A stretch of DNA of 64,000 nt. Source: Rhodamnia argentea (taxonomy: Eukaryota > Streptophyta > Magnoliopsida > Myrtales > Myrtaceae). The translations under genes and the position numbers were made by a program. Positions within the stretch are counted from its first letter, which is position 1. The number at the start of each line of letters is the position of its first letter. The notes beneath the pieces are model-generated. The model had not been told where the DNA came from, did no database searches, and worked only from the letters and a program-made list of their open reading frames with translations. Shown piece by piece: positions 52,380 to 63,190 of this stretch. The DNA lies in contig NC_063159.1 of the NCBI RefSeq assembly GCF_020921035.1, positions 9,464,501 to 9,528,500 of the forward strand. The letters are read 5' to 3'.

Positions 52380-54060
52380 GCGTCAAGGGGAAGAAGAAGA
52401 AGAAGAGGGGGGAGGGAAACTGCCGGGAAGATTGCACGAGCTACGCACGTGCACCGCCATTGAAATCTTTTTTTTTGCGCCGTCATACACCCAATGGAAG
52501 GCTGACAGGTGGACTTAAACGCTCCTTCATACGTGAACCTTAAAGAAAAAGAGAATGTATAAAATGGTACTTTTTCTAAAATTCGAAAATTAGGAAAAAA
52601 AAACATATCCAAAATTATATAAAAATTTCACGGTGTGACAGTTTTTTATTTACTGTAAAATTGACAGCATGTTGCGAGCCATAAAAAATAAGTAACAAAT
52701 AATTAAAAAATTATTATTATGGTACTCTTTCAATATTTTGTGACCCGCAACATGCTGTTATTTTCATAGCCACAAAAAAAAAATTATTATGCTAGCAAAA
52801 TTCTAATTTCACCGGTCGTCTTTGCGTAACCAATTTTCCCTACATTCATCGGTATTTTGTCACGTAATAATTTGAATTGACACATTGAAGATCAATGCAT
52901 ATAAGTACATAAATCACAATTATTGAAGTAACAAAATATCGTCATAATTAGAGTGCAGAATCTTTTGCAAATTACCGTCAAGCAAAGCGTGGACGAGCTG
53001 ATCATCTAGAGATTTTGCCTTGATTTTTTATTTTTAGTAGTATAATTACGACCGATTATTTTTGCTGTTTGATTCGTTACTTCAGAAACAATCACGTGGA
53101 GTTACCAATAGAAGAGTTGCTGAGGTAGTGTCCTAAAATTCTTCATTTTTTTAGGATCTTATTAAATCATGAGCATGCTTATATGGTATCAAAATTAAAG
53201 TTCCTTTTTTTTTCGCTATAATGGAAATTCCCATGGGAGTAATGTATGGTTTGATGACTAAGATAAAAAGAAAAAAAAACAAAACAATTTAAGGCTGGGA
53301 AATTAGATACTTTTTGTAACATTTCTTTTGATAATAATCACAATCTCGATTAAGTAATTAGTTTGGCCACTAAGCGCGCGAATGATAATCATTCCGTTTG
53401 TCTGTTTTTCTATTTTTCTCTTCTCAAGAATTAGGGCTCGGAACATAAATCTATTTGGTAAATCAATTTCGTTTTTCTATTTTCAAGATAAATTTTTAAC
53501 TCGTAAATAGGTTTGGAACAGAAATGAGAAGTCGAAATTTTCTACTTTTCTATCCTGAAGAAGTATTAAGAATTTTTGCCATCGCTCACTATCTCCCTCG
53601 AGTGTAGTCGCCCTCTCTCTCACGTCCTTATTGCGGGCCACCAACAATCGGTCATCCGCTTGTTCGCCGGCCAAGCTCGGCGGCCAGCAGCCGCAGAAAT
53701 TTTATGTTATTATCAAATGAATTTCTGCTCCCAGAATAAATATTACGTGTCGTTGTCAAACGCGTTTCTTTGTTCAGAAACTCATCCAAGAAATTGAAGT
53801 TAAAAAAATTCTATTTCTAACCGTAAATAGCCCTCGGAAATAGAATGTTCATCATTCGTGCCATAATTTAGCTCTTTTATTTCATTGCTTTCTATAGGTC
53901 AAGCTTACCAAGATACTCCCCTCGTGCTAGAATGGAATTGAAAATTAAGTAAATCAAAACATTAATTATCAAAATAAGAAACTTATTAAATGATTTGGAT
54001 ATCTTCAAGGAGCCAGATCTCTCTTTCCTTAAGCTGCCACAACCAGCTTGGCTTCACTTG
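52380..54060. other. Non-coding left part of tandem unit A
   Basis: No gene found. Segments at about 52490-52560, 52895-52965, 53040-53180 and 53920-53990 have clear counterparts in unit B (58741 onward, 60440-60500, 60590-60700 and 60843-60915). The stretch 53500-53800 contains a partial resemblance to GTTTTTCTATTTTCAAGAA-type Harbinger MITE interiors. Confidence 0.5.
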
Positions 54061-54062
54061 TG

Positions 54063-54069
54063 TATAAAT
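54063..54069 (+). promoter_or_regulatory. TATA box of the Cys-rich peptide gene
   Basis: TATAAAT within GTGTATAAATTCC, 55-61 bases before the ATG at 54124. Implies a leader of about 30 bases. Confidence 0.65.
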
Positions 54070-54123
54070 TCCTATCCATTCTCATCTTTCCTATCGATTC
54101 GTGTGTGAAAACCAGAAACTCAG

Positions 54124-54653
54124 ATGGAGGTTTTGGGCTTTAAGAGGCTAACGGCGATGGCGGTGGCGACGATTATGCTCGCCTTGTTCGCGGCGCAATT
54201 GGGGCGGAGTGATTCGTGCAGCAGCTACATCATTCGCATGTGCAATTTAGAATGTGCCGGCGTGAAGCCTTTTTACCCGTGTTACAAGGAGTGCTTGCGC
54301 AGGCAAACGTGCCCTCCTGCCTCCGCCGGAACTTCCCTCCTCGACCTCAATGTTCTGGGCGCCGACCGCAAGTCCACTGCCTTAAAGTCTGGTAATACAC
54401 CTATCTTACCTATAATTAAAAAGAGGTTTTACTAGATTAAGCTTATTCGTTACCGAATTAATATTCCAAAGGGTCTCTATTTTGCTCGTCTTAATGCAAA
54501 AAATATTTTTCGTTTGTTCATTTCTCGAGATTAATTAGATTCATACATCTCAAATTCTGAACTGTCACATATTTTAATGCATGTCATGGCATGAGGTTCT
54601 TACATTTTTCACTCCCCTCGAATCTTGCAGATCCAATGGAACCTAAAGATTGA
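54124..54653 (+). CDS. Secreted cysteine-rich peptide, 96 residues
   Basis: Two exons, 54124-54391 and 54631-54653, with GT-AG borders; the second adds only DPMEPKD. A hydrophobic stretch at residues about 11-26 (AMAVATIMLALFAAQL) is a signal peptide, with likely cleavage before DSCSSY. The mature region has six cysteines spaced C-x7-C-x3-C-x8-C-x3-C-x5-C. Two CxxxC pairs separated by eight residues recall the alpha-hairpinin fold, and the overall look resembles plant thionin-like proteins, but neither assignment is certain. The tail (TSLLDLNVLGADRKSTALKS) is not cysteine-rich and could be a propeptide. A defence or signalling role would be inference. A decayed piece of a sister copy lies at 61205-61320. 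Confidence 0.7.
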
Positions 54654-55663
54654 GCAAAATATTCCCGAGGGTTTTGAAGCAAGTTATACAGGCTCTAGGA
54701 TTTGTGACAAATAATTGCCAGCATAAATGTGTAATTCTTGCAAATTAATGTGATAATGGGAATGGAATATTATCATGCTTGTGTTGACCAAAGCAAATCT
54801 TATGGGTATTTGGAGAGATACGGAGGAATATGTCCCTAATCTAATTTAATCAAATTAAACAATTGCCAATCTCTCCAAATGTATTTTCTAGGTACAAAAT
54901 AAATAAATAAAATTGGGTGGTGATATTGGCAAAACTCATCTAACATCGCAAGCATCGTGACTATTTCCTTCATGAGCGATTTTTCAGCTCCGCGCCCCAC
55001 CTCTCACTAAACTTTTACCTTCCACGTCACCATCCATGTAGCCAATGTATTTCGCGCAAAATCTCTCCGTAAATAAACTTTTGAATCGGCCAGCCGAATT
55101 GGCCTCCATATTCAACACGCGCTTCGATAACTAAACCCACATTTTCAAAATCCTATGATAATTGAACTTCTGAATCAACCGGTTTCGCCTCTAAATTTAA
55201 ACTCGTTTTAATAACAAAAATTTCCTTAGGATGAAATTTCAAAGAGCTCGAACCGTTCGATTCGATTCAAGGCACCACGATTCGACATTACATGACGGGA
55301 TATTTCTTGAATTAATTGACCCGCATAAGAAAAGGGTAACTAATGCGAAATTGAGAAAGAGAGGGGGTCCTGAGAAGAATCAGCCGAAGACAAATGCTCC
55401 ATGCATTAAAAATGACGTCATTAATGTTTCGCAAGCGACAGATTTCTACATCATCCACACCTAACTTAGCGGGACATTAAAATGTAACCACCCACACAAA
55501 TTCAGCTACCTTACTAATAATTTAATCAATTAATAATTATGTAGGCCCATTTATGGAGTTCCCTATTGATTTATAGGAGTAAAAGTTTACCTAATGAATA
55601 ACATCCAGAAATGTCTATTTTGTCAAAATAATATGCCATTTATCAAGGGTTTCTCTAATATGC

Positions 55664-56098
55664 CATTTATAAGGAAAAAATTATCAAATAAGTCCTAAAT
55701 CAATTGCAATTGTGCCAATTCACTCCTAAATTTTTTTTTTTGGCCAATTCAGTCCATTTGGTCGGTTAGCACTAACATGGCATTACGGGCGCTTTTTAAC
55801 AAACTTTTAACATGTTTCCTTTATTTTTCTTTGTCTTCCTCCAAGCCCCACGAGGGTCGTCAGAGCTCGCTAGCCAATAGACAAGGCCTTAGTGGCCTAG
55901 AACGAGGGCAGCATCGCTGCCATATGGCTAGTGAGCGAGCTAGCTTTGGAGACCCTCGCCATCCATAGGGGAAGAAGAGAAAGAAAGAGACAAAAAAGGA
56001 AAAAAATGCAAAATATTAACTATTAAAAATTTATCATGTCAACATCGGTAATGCCACTTTAGGCCGGCTAGAGACTACAGTCTACATGTAATAATTCT
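55664..56098. mobile_element. Truncated relative of the 21.3-kb element
   Basis: Its left end shares AATAAGTCCTAAATCAATTG, GCCAATTCACTCCTAAA and CAATTCAGTCC with the termini of 21284-22021 and 61500-61806. The interior carries the GC-rich CGAGGGTCG..CGACCCTCG-like core near 55850-55965. The right terminus is missing or heavily diverged. Confidence 0.55.
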
Positions 56099-56111
56099 AC
56101 ATTTCCTTTAA

Positions 56112-57178
56112 GGTTCCTTTTGTTTCGTGAAAAATAAATTATTTGGAAGACATTTTCCTGAAAACAATCACTTATATCTATTAAAAAAATAAACAAAAAA
56201 TATTTTCGTCATCCATGAAAATATTTGGATATAAATTACCAATACTAAAAAAAAATTCCCAACTTTAGCATCCGTCCTAATCATATCCAAAAAAAAAAAT
56301 TGTCTAAAAAAAAAAACCCAACTTTTACTTTTATCCCAATTCTACACCTCCAATTTTCACTTTTATTCCAATTCTACTAGTCTAATACCTATAAAAATCA
56401 CAACTTTAGAATTTGTCCCAATTATATCCAAAAATTTCTTTTATCTCATAAAAAAATCTTCAATTTTTTCTTTTGTATCAATTCTACCATCATTAGCTTC
56501 TCATTCATAATCATTATTAGTTAATCCTACGTGGCATTTCCACATCTTAATTGAATTACATCTCAGCAAAGCTAACATAAAAAAGCCTCCCAGCTTCTTT
56601 TCTATTGTCTACTTCCCCTACACATTGTCAAGAGATACAGAGCCACTCAAGACTGCGCGTTTTGGATTTTTCCTGGCACTCAATAGCCTAAAGAACGGTT
56701 AGATGTGGGATTTGATTATTTGAACGGACGATCTCAAATCTCGTCGTCTCTGAAACTTGTTGTTTCCAAATTTCAAAGATTTATTGGTAAATTTGGCAAG
56801 AAAATTCGAGCCATGTAGGATTAACTAACGGTGATTATAGACAGAATGCTGCCGGTTGTAGAATTGAAACAAAAGGAAAAGTTGAAGAATTTTTATGAGA
56901 TAAAAAATTTTTTTGAATATAATTGGGACATATGCTAAAGTTTAGAGTTTTTTTTTTTTGTATTAGGCCGGTAGAATTGGGACAAAAGTCAAAGTTATGA
57001 GTTTTTTATGAGACAAAAAAAGTTTTGTATATAATTGAGACATATGTTAAAAACTTGAGGTATTTTTGGGTATTAAGTCTAAATTACCGGTGATGGTAAA
57101 AATTATTTTTCATTGAATAATTATTTTAAGCCATACAAGCGATCATTTTTAGGAAAATATTTTTTGCGAAAAGAACTG
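56112..57178. mobile_element. GGTTCC-type MITE split by a second element
   Basis: Left arm (56112-56240) begins GGTTCCTTTTGTTTCGTGAA. Right arm (57080-57178) ends with AGGAAAATATTTTTTGCGAAAAGAAC, inverse to it. The pattern and interior match 34661-34885 and 4931-5160. The element at 56241-57079 sits inside it, so this MITE was here first. Confidence 0.7.
56241..57079. mobile_element. MULE-like element with inverted ends of about 300 bp
   Basis: Flanked by an exact 9-bp duplication, TAAATTACC (56232-56240 and 57080-57088). Both arms carry, inverted, AACTTTAGCATNYGTCC, CCCAATTATATYCAAAAA, CTCATAAAAAAATCTTCAA and TTAGTTAATCCTACRTGGC. A 9-bp duplication with very long termini and no coding region is the pattern of Mutator-like (MULE) non-autonomous elements. 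Confidence 0.85.
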
Positions 57179-57553
57179 ACTACGAGTGTACAATGAAAAT
57201 GAATGGAATTCCGTGACGGTGTGGCTCAACCATAAAGCTAAATTTTACTGTCCTTTTCTTTTCTACGAAAATAATTATAGATAACCGATAGAACTAGAAT
57301 ATATATTTTTTGTTTCCTACTCACACGAGCCCATATCTTTCCTTTTCGATCTTGCAATACGTGGTCGAATCGACCGATCATCATTGTCCGCGTCTTATGA
57401 ATTCCATCCTACTCATCGTGGTATATGCTATTAATTTTATTAAATGAGGTCCCCGAACTTCTAACATCAAAAGCCCCCTCTTCAATGCAATCATAAATGG
57501 AATTATGTTCCAAGATCTAACGCCAACGTTGTTTCCTGCTCTGTTTCTTCACC

Positions 57554-57562
57554 TATATAAAG
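57554..57562 (+). promoter_or_regulatory. TATA box of microprotein copy A
   Basis: TATATAAAG in CACCTATATAAAGATGGGATCTCC. The second copy has CACCTGTATAAAGTTGGGATCTCC at the same place, so the core promoter is conserved between the two genes. Confidence 0.75.
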
Positions 57563-57655
57563 ATGGGATCTCCTAGGATGAAAATAACTTCGACAAGCAC
57601 CTCAAAAAGACCATAGAAAAATAAAGGAACACAATAAAACTTCTTCGTGAGAATA

Positions 57656-57820
57656 ATGGACGCTACTACTACTTCGGTGAGGTCCGTGTTGAAGTTCGTC
57701 GTGGTCGCCTTCTTAGCGTTCGTAGCATCGATGACCCCGGGCGCCACGGGGTTTCCCATCTGCTGCGGCCGGGACCATAAGTGCTGCGGCCGGGCTCAGG
57801 AGGCGGACTTTGAGAAATGA
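57656..57820 (+). CDS. Secreted microprotein with paired CCGR motifs, copy A
   Basis: A 54-codon frame, too short for usual gene finders. Residues 8-31 form an N-terminal signal (VRSVLKFVVVAFLAFVASMT) ending PGATG. The predicted mature part is only about 22 residues, starting FPICCGRDHKCCGR and ending acidic. The two CCGR motifs are five residues apart. A second copy at 63884 keeps signal, motif and promoter, and most differences fall at single bases, which argues that the frame is real. I do not recognise the family. A secreted signalling or defence peptide is possible but unproven. Start ATG is the first after the TATA box in frame. Confidence 0.7.
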   Translation: MDATTTSVRSVLKFVVVAFLAFVASMTPGATGFPICCGRDHKCCGRAQEADFEK

Positions 57821-57824
57821 AGTG

Positions 57825-58735
57825 GCCCTATTCTATATGAACCATATAAGGGTTACTTACCTTTTCATTTTTTCATTATTGAATATGTGGGGTGATTATT
57901 GTGATCCTTTTGAGCATGTCGCTCTAGTCATGTCTCTTTAATAATAACGAGTTCGAATCTCGCGCATTGCGCTGGTTTGAATTTTCAATCACTCCCGTTT
58001 TAGTATGATGTTATGATTCGGTGAAGCTAAACAAATCGTGGCGAATTACATATTTTGTTGAAATTCACACCGACGCAATTCTACGTATTAGAAAGACGAT
58101 GAAGATTTATTAAGTGATGACCTTTGAGAAATATATTAGTGTTCCTTCAACGTGTTCTTTCGAATCGAGACGCAACCTCGTATAGAATTAAATAAGTACA
58201 TAAATGAATCAATTTGTGTGGGTTTGAGTTAAGTGTTTCCTCGACTTGCATTGTCTCTCTGCCTCTCATATTTTAAATCAACTTATTTGCTTCACGATCA
58301 ACTCATTCCGTGGATTAATTATCGATTGAAACATGGAATCAAACTTTATGAAAAAAAAAAAAGGCACGATCGGCGCATAAATTAATTATAGCATACTATA
58401 TAATATGTCACGCCACGTGTTTTTCATGTATGTGTAAAAGGGAGAAAGGACAAGTTACGACCAATATAAACCAATGTAAACATCTATGTTCAAGAATAAT
58501 TATACATCTGATTCGCTCATAAAAGGGCTAGCGAGCTAATTTGAATTAGATACTCGTACATAATGTTAAATATGTCGCAAATATTCACGCAATTTACCTT
58601 GGAGAGGCCTTGATTTATAAGTTGCTATTTTGAATGAATGTATAATGCCGAGTGTTGATGTGTTCTTTGTTTGTGCAATCCAATTAGATCCAAACCAAAG
58701 ACTAAATTTCTGTTTTCGCCATGGAAAATATGTGC
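57825..58735. other. 3' flank of microprotein A
   Basis: No gene found. AT-rich DNA up to the junction with unit B near 58725. Confidence 0.45.
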
Positions 58736-58791
58736 CTCATCGTCCTCCCAATCGAAGCCAGACAGGTGGACTCAAACACTCCTTAATAAAA

Positions 58792-59807
58792 GGGTTAATA
58801 CCATGAAAAATCCCGAACTAATACATATGTGATAAATTTACCTCAAAATATTTTTTTAACCACATGTATACCTATGATAAATTTACCTCAAATAATTTTT
58901 TTGACCACATCAAAAATCTAAATTGGTACACCTTTCACAAATTGACCCAAAACTAATTTTTTTTATCACCAAAAATCCGAAATCAGTACACTTGTGATAA
59001 TTTTACCCTATAATAGCATCTGTTAAATTGGGTTAATAACACGAAAAATCCTAAACCGATACACCTATGACAAACAGAGGGTAAAAATCCAAAACCGATA
59101 CACCTGTCAACCGGGGGTGATCGGTTCCTGGTCCGATTTGGTTCCGCTCAAGAATCGAGAGCCGGACCGGCGGTCTCAGATCTCAATTTTTCGGAACCGA
59201 GAACCGGACCACCTGTCGAGTCCCGTTCCTAGGCTGTTCCATTGGACCGGACACATGCAAAAAATATATATATGCACTATTCCTAACATGGAGCACATGA
59301 GCTTGGTTACTTTCAAAAAATAAAACATAGTGTAACTAAAAAGACATCTCCATAGGAGAATCAAAAATAGAGAGTGTCAATAGCTTCTCAATTTGGTAAA
59401 ATTTCTTGGACACCCTTAACAAGTAAAGGAAGGGTGAATTTTTTTTAAGAAAAAAATTTGGATCGGTCCGGTCCGAGTGGTTCAATCCTAGGACCATAGA
59501 ACCGGGAATTAGACCACTCCTCTAGAACCGGGAACCCGACCACCGGTCCGGGTGGTCCGATTTGCTCACCCTACTGTCAAATGCCACGCTCATCTAACTC
59601 AGTAATTTGACGGTAAAATTTATTGGAAACTAACGGAGGATCACTTTATCACAATTGTGCTAGTTTGGAATTTTAAGTTGTCAAAAAATTAGTTTATGAT
59701 CAATTTATCACGGGTCTACCAGTTTGAAATTTTTGTAATTAAAAAAAATAATTTTGGGTAAATTTATCACGTGTGCTATTTTGAATTTTTTTTCATGGTA
59801 TTAACCC
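58792..59807. mobile_element. MULE-like element, interrupted by a hAT MITE
   Basis: Flanked by an exact 9-bp duplication TTAATAAAA (58783-58791 and 59808-59816). The ends GGGTTAATACCATGAAAAAT and, inverted, GGGTTAATACCATGAAAAAA agree almost base for base, and the similarity runs about 250 bp inward with repeated GTGATAAATTTACC units. No transposase. Unit A has the uninterrupted target region near 52530. Confidence 0.88.
59112..59573. mobile_element. hAT-type MITE nested in the MULE-like element
   Basis: 462 bp. Ends are CGGGGGTGATCGGTTC and, inverted, TAGGGTGAGCAAATCGG. Flanks are CTGTCAAC (59104-59111) and CTGTCAAA (59574-59581), an 8-bp duplication with one change. GGTCCGG/CCGGACC blocks are repeated at both ends. 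Confidence 0.8.
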
Positions 59808-59819
59808 TTAATAAAAAGG

Positions 59820-61200
59820 GTACTTTTTCAACTTTTTATTTTCTGACAAAATTAGAAAATAAAAAAAAAATCTCCAAATTTTCTTTGTAGAGGATCTCCT
59901 CTATTTTCACCTATATTCCATAACGTAATAAATCTAAATTGACATACGCAGTAGTATGTTGAAACTATACCTGTCAAAATAAATCATAAACTCATTTCTT
60001 AACTTATATATGATGGGCTAACTTGTTATATGGGTAAGTTATATTCAATAAATGAGTCATAAACATGCTTAAACATAGTATGAGTGTTAAATAGATCATA
60101 AATGGGTTTATAACTTCCTTAGACCCAACCCCACCTCTGTGACTCTTTTTTCACTCTCATCTCGGTTTAGGCATGAGTTTTTCTCAACTAATTTAAATGT
60201 AGAAGTGTTTTAAGAATATGAGTCAAGTCGGGTCGAGTTAAATATGAGTCACTAGATTTACATTGTATGAAGATAGATCAAAATGGGTAAAATAAATCTA
60301 TTTGGACCGGAACATTTTCAACCCGACCCGACCCACCGTGTGACAGGTCTAGTCGAAACTCATCATGATTAATGCAAAGAAATGCATCTTGGAAATTGGC
60401 CTCCTCACTTGTCAAAGAATCTATTGAAAGCGCAATTTGGTTAGAGAATATATGTAAATCACAATTATTGAAGCAACAAATCAAATAACAATATATCAGC
60501 ATAGCATAAAGATAATATATGAAGCTAAGCATTCACGAGCCGATGATTTAAAGATTGTTCTTCGATTTGCCTCTGGAAAGTAGCCATGTAGATGTTTTGC
60601 TATCAGATTTGTTGCTCCTATAACCAATCATGTGGAGTTACAGAAGAAAAGTTGATGACGTACAATCCGAAAATTCCTCATAACTAGGATCTAATGAAAT
60701 CATAGGAAAAGAAAGTCGTGAACACAATTATATTATGGTAGGTGCATTTGTTAAGACGTGCGTAACACTGCATTATCAAAATTAGCATTTTCAACCAGAA
60801 AAATAGAATTTTCTTTTTTTGATTAATTAGAATGCAAATTCCCACGTGCTAAAATGGAATTGAAAATTAAGTAAAGTAAAACATTTAATTTTGAATAAAA
60901 AATGGATTTTCTTGTAATATCATAAAATGGCTATTTTGTCGATGTGATATGTCATTTCCGGAGGAATGATTCAATATGTTGATCATGTAAATCTTATAAG
61001 TTTTAAATCTTATATCTTATTTTGTAGGCTACTACAAAATGGCGATTTTGTAAATTTCACGGTTTAAATAGCGCCTGTTAACAAGACGGTAAAAAAAGGT
61101 TGTCAAGGAAATTTTTGTGAATAATATGGGAGATTTAACGTCATACTGATAATGTACATCGTCAAGAAAATTAATTAGGCGATGATGTTGCAAAGATGTT
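59820..61200. other. Non-coding stretch of unit B
   Basis: Collinear pieces with unit A at about 60440-60500, 60590-60700 and 60843-60915 (the last sharing GCTAAAATGGAATTGAAAATTAAG). No gene. From 60916 to 61200 the sequence replaces what would be the promoter and first half of the cysteine-rich peptide gene. Confidence 0.5.
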
Positions 61201-61204
61201 ACAT

Positions 61205-61320
61205 GGAAGATCTCCTCCCAATGTCGGCCGGCCGGACGCCTTTCCTCTCGTGCCGCAAAGTCCATGCAATGCCCCCCGCAAGTCCGCCGGCTTAAAACCC
61301 GGCATATATCTTAATGTTGG
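61205..61320 (+). pseudogene. Relic of a cysteine-rich peptide gene
   Basis: Resembles the end of exon 1 and the donor region of the gene at 54124: CCGCAAGTCCGCCGGCTTAAA against CCGCAAGTCCACTGCCTTAAA, followed in both by a stretch ending ATATCTTA/CTATCTTA. The upstream GCCGGCCGGACGCCTTTCCTCTCGT matches GCCGGAACTTCCCTCCTCGA loosely. The signal peptide and all six cysteine codons are absent, so nothing functional remains. Confidence 0.55.
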
Positions 61321-61499
61321 ATTATTTGATTTCATCTAGCTTATTGCAAACAAATCTGAGGTGGCACTTATTGCATGTATCGCTATTGTTTCCTCTTCTT
61401 TCATGTATTATCTCTTGAAAACTTGGTTTATACGAAAAATGTTTCATCTAGGGGAAAATACTTCAATCTTCTTTATCATGCATATGTTATGGAAGTCGG

Positions 61500-61806
61500 G
61501 AAAAGTAGAAAAAAGTCCTAAATATATTATATTGGTATCAATTCAGCCCTAAAAATTTTGCACTATACCAATTCAATGCTTACTGGCCCCGCTCAATGAC
61601 CGTCGAGGGTAAAGGGGAAAAAGAAAAAATTAATTTTTTTTTAAAATGTCCACGTCAGCGCTGAACTGGACATGCGACATAGGACGGCCGATGTCAATAT
61701 CAATGATTTTCGGTGAATAGGTTGAATTGATATCAATGTGAAAAGATTTAAGACTAAATTAGTCCAATTAAAATATTTAAGACAAAATTGGTATTAATGC
61801 AATTAT
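61500..61806. mobile_element. Short relative of the 21.3-kb element
   Basis: Left arm has AAAGTCCTAAATATATTATA and TTGGTATCAATTCAGCCCTA. The right arm inverts it (GACTAAATTAGTCCAATT, TTAAGACAAAATTGGTA). The core keeps CACGTCAGCGCTGAACTGGA..GGACGGCCGATGTC, equivalent to GACGTGGACATCGG in the 21.3-kb element. The GC-rich middle is largely deleted. Confidence 0.65.
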
Positions 61807-62680
61807 CCACTAGATTTGCGAAATTTTTGGTAGTTTTCGTTGTGGAAGTTATAAAAAAATACCTTTTTTTTTCAAAAGACGTAATTCCCCTTATTGTTTT
61901 CTCTACCAGGGCCCACTCCCATTGCTCTGGCCATAAGCTATGGCAGCTCCAGCTCGCAGCCACAAGGGCTCACCCTGCAAGGCCAGAGTGGGCTCCGCGG
62001 TCGGTCCCCATTTCGAATTACGTTAGGGGCTCTTTCGCTTTTGCTAGATCTAGAGAGATACTATAAGTCCTCCGTCCCAGATTCCACCGCCGCGGCCATC
62101 TGGTTCACCGATACTACCTAAAAGTCTCATGCTTATGTGACTCTCTTACTGATGGTTTTATTATCATGGACCACGAAGACCCCAATCGTGCTTCTGGTTT
62201 CCATTCCCATCATCGTATTGATGATAAATCTCCTCGTGCTCTGCCATAAGAATTTGGAGTCCATATCATGGTGAAGGTAAGGTAACGTTGTGATTCTTAC
62301 TCAAAAAATAGTTCGAATGTGTTCGAGTTATTAGCTCATCCAACGCAGCAGCATTCATGAGTCGTTCGTTCAACTGTCCCTCAAAGACACGATCAAGAAG
62401 TGCTATGCATGGTTGTCCCCCGTCCTTTCTTTCTCTCAGTCCCACCTCGCAAGATATGGCTCAACCAAAAAACAGCCCTAGCTCGAGCTTAATTTTTTTA
62501 GTAAAGTCAAGCTCCCTAGAGACTAAAGAAATGAATCAAGAAAAGAGAGACTTTTGCAACGGGCTATGCCACCCAAAGCAAGAACGGGAAGCCGCATCTG
62601 TCCCATCGTAAGCACCTACAATATCATGATCACATTGATTTACCCTTTTTTCTTTGGTAGTTTGAGAGACGGTCGCCCCT

Positions 62681-63105
62681 TCAACAAGAAAAGGTATAAA
62701 TATGGAAAACTTCTCTACCATTGAGATCGGAGAATTTATGGAGGAAATCAGATTTTAAATTTCCAGAAACCACACGACAGTTTAGCCAAAGGGAATACGC
62801 TGCGCCTAAAATCATCCCAAGCGCGATAATATGGCTACTAAGCTATTTCTTTGGAAACCTCATACTAAGATGGGAAATTCCCTGATAAAGCTGCTAGTAC
62901 AAGGTGAACTCATATTGGCCAAAGTGGAAGAGAAGGAAATGGTAGATAGATTTGGCATGGTGCTCACTGAACCTCCGTAATATCTAACAAGTCGAGTCTT
63001 ATGTCTGTCATATAGAACACCAACACATAGAAAAAGGGCTGAAGAAACCAGTTCATGACTTGACATTGGTGGAATGCTACCTCCAATTTCCTGTATATTC
63101 GATAG
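62681..63105 (-). pseudogene. nad4: Mitochondrial nad4 exon (third exon), broken copy
   Basis: The minus strand reads NIQEIGGSIPPMSSHELVSS, then ALFLCVGVLYDRHKTRLVRY and YGGSVSTMPNLST, clear NADH dehydrogenase subunit 4 sequence of complex I. Further along, pieces of FQRNSLVA, LGMILGAAYSLWL, RVVSGNLK and DFLHKFSDLNGREVF appear in shifted frames, so at least two frameshifts and a stop after FPILV disable it. Several positions show serine or proline where the edited mitochondrial protein has leucine or phenylalanine, the pattern of unedited genomic sequence. Length (about 425 bases) fits the third exon of plant nad4 as I remember it. Confidence 0.85.
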
Positions 63106-63146
63106 AGCCAAAGATTCCCCCACACTGATTGGAGTACGCCAATTAC

Positions 63147-63190
63147 CTCCCAAACCGTACAAGATAGTTACCACATATCATACGGCTTTC
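63147..63190 (-). other. Group II intron domain V (within NUMT)
   Basis: The minus strand reads AAAGCCGTATGATATGTGGT followed by AACTATCTTGTACGGTTTGG. GCCGTATG pairs with the TGTACGGT strand around a short loop, the usual domain V hairpin, about 40 bases before the nad4 exon. It is a passenger of the mitochondrial insertion and not expected to splice. Confidence 0.7.

Larger units (their letters stand above)
54660..57450. other. Element-rich spacer in unit A
   Basis: No gene supported. The frame at 55231-55464 has no known motif. Holds the element fragment at 55664-56098 and the nested pair at 56112-57178. Confidence 0.5.
52475..58725 (+). repeat. Tandem duplication, unit A
   Basis: Left border marked by CAATGGAAGGCTGACAGGTGG (52493), matched at 58748 by CAATCGAAGCCAGACAGGTGG. 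Right-hand markers are the two microprotein genes, 57656 and 63884. The register is therefore 6.23-6.26 kb at both ends. Collinear blocks in between are interrupted by different insertions in each unit. Confidence 0.75.

Noticed and set aside
57553-57759. 68-codon minus-strand frame over the microprotein gene
   Set aside because: Antisense of the conserved plus-strand peptide; promoter elements support the plus strand.
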